Shown: positions 63,989-64,000 of the stretch, piece by piece | How positions within the stretch are numbered: position 1 is the stretch's first letter | Layout of the letters: the number at the start of each line of letters is the position of its first letter | DNA from: Candidatus Poribacteria bacterium | GTDB lineage: Bacteria; Poribacteria; WGA-4E; WGA-3G | Direction: 5' to 3' | Assembly (NCBI GenBank): GCA_022825825.1 | Contig: JAJDWA010000011.1 | Location: 1-64,000 of the forward strand | DNA: 64,000 nt | Made by a program: the position numbers and the translations under genes | Notes under the pieces: generated by a model | What the model was told of the DNA's origin: nothing | What the model saw: only the letters and a program-made list of their open reading frames with translations | Databases searched by the model: none

Positions 63989-64000
63989 ATAATAACGTTT

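Noticed and set aside
1-64000. tRNA, rRNA or CRISPR loci
   Set aside because: A scan for TPsiC-loop motifs, rRNA-like stretches and regular repeats found none that could be supported.

Overview
The window looks like a chromosomal segment of a Candidatus Poribacteria-type bacterium (marine or sponge-associated) or a close relative in the Planctomycetes-like gene pool. This is inference from gene content and no search was run. The clues are four phytanoyl-CoA-dioxygenase (PhyH) family genes, a DUF1549/DUF1553 protein with c-type heme motifs, a sulfatase, a dimethylformamidase-like protein, WD40 and TPR secreted proteins, a Tm-1-like protein, an ECF sigma factor with a long C-terminal extension, and many short palindromic repeats between genes. 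Base composition looks moderately AT-leaning by eye. No rRNA, tRNA, CRISPR array or intact transposase was found.

Layout. 1-9.6 kb: mostly minus strand, with the DUF1549/DUF1553 protein, Lon protease, a coiled-coil/CapA pair, a class II aldolase-like protein, and a DNA methyltransferase fused to an Mrr-like nuclease. 10-21.2 kb: fumC on plus, then rpoC and rpoB on minus. RpoC carries about 500 extra residues made of degenerate ~40-residue repeats just after the trigger-loop motif. 22-29 kb: DUF4416, P1 peptidase, a frameshifted DUF4926 gene next to a patatin lipase, a methyltransferase remnant, a phosphohexomutase and a CoiA-like protein. 29-34 kb: PhyH-HEAT, an aminotransferase with a second PhyH, and a Cu/Zn-SOD-like lipoprotein split by a large insertion. 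34.6-39.5 kb: envelope proteins (SurA-like, TPR, cytochrome P460-like, IPT/TIG). 39.6-44.1 kb: a minus-strand catabolic cluster (FAH family, Gfo/Idh/MocA, 2,3-diketogulonate-reductase-like), a third PhyH and an orphan BrnA antitoxin. 44.3-52.5 kb: a plus-strand cluster (dimethylformamidase-like, sulfatase, radical SAM, WD40, DUF169, SDR). 52.7-58.9 kb: a small membrane protein, a fourth PhyH with a Tm-1-like gene, the sigma factor, then tyrA-cmk. 58.9-63.3 kb: plsC, ychF, a small membrane protein, a methyltransferase and leuB. The right edge holds a duplicated promoter region flanking a MITE-like palindrome.

The most notable observation is the radical SAM gene at 47230. Its frame appears to end in ...Cys-TGA, but the TGA is followed in frame by Ala-Glu-Pro and a further ten codons. 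That is the signature of the CUAEP-tail radical SAM selenoproteins, so the TGA is probably selenocysteine and the gene runs to 48624. Other points worth following up are the RpoC repeat insertion, the split SOD domain, and a family of intergenic palindromes that keep TGTAG/CTACA edges while their stems differ.

Residue positions given as approximate were estimated from nucleotide coordinates. Family assignments rest on motif recognition by eye.
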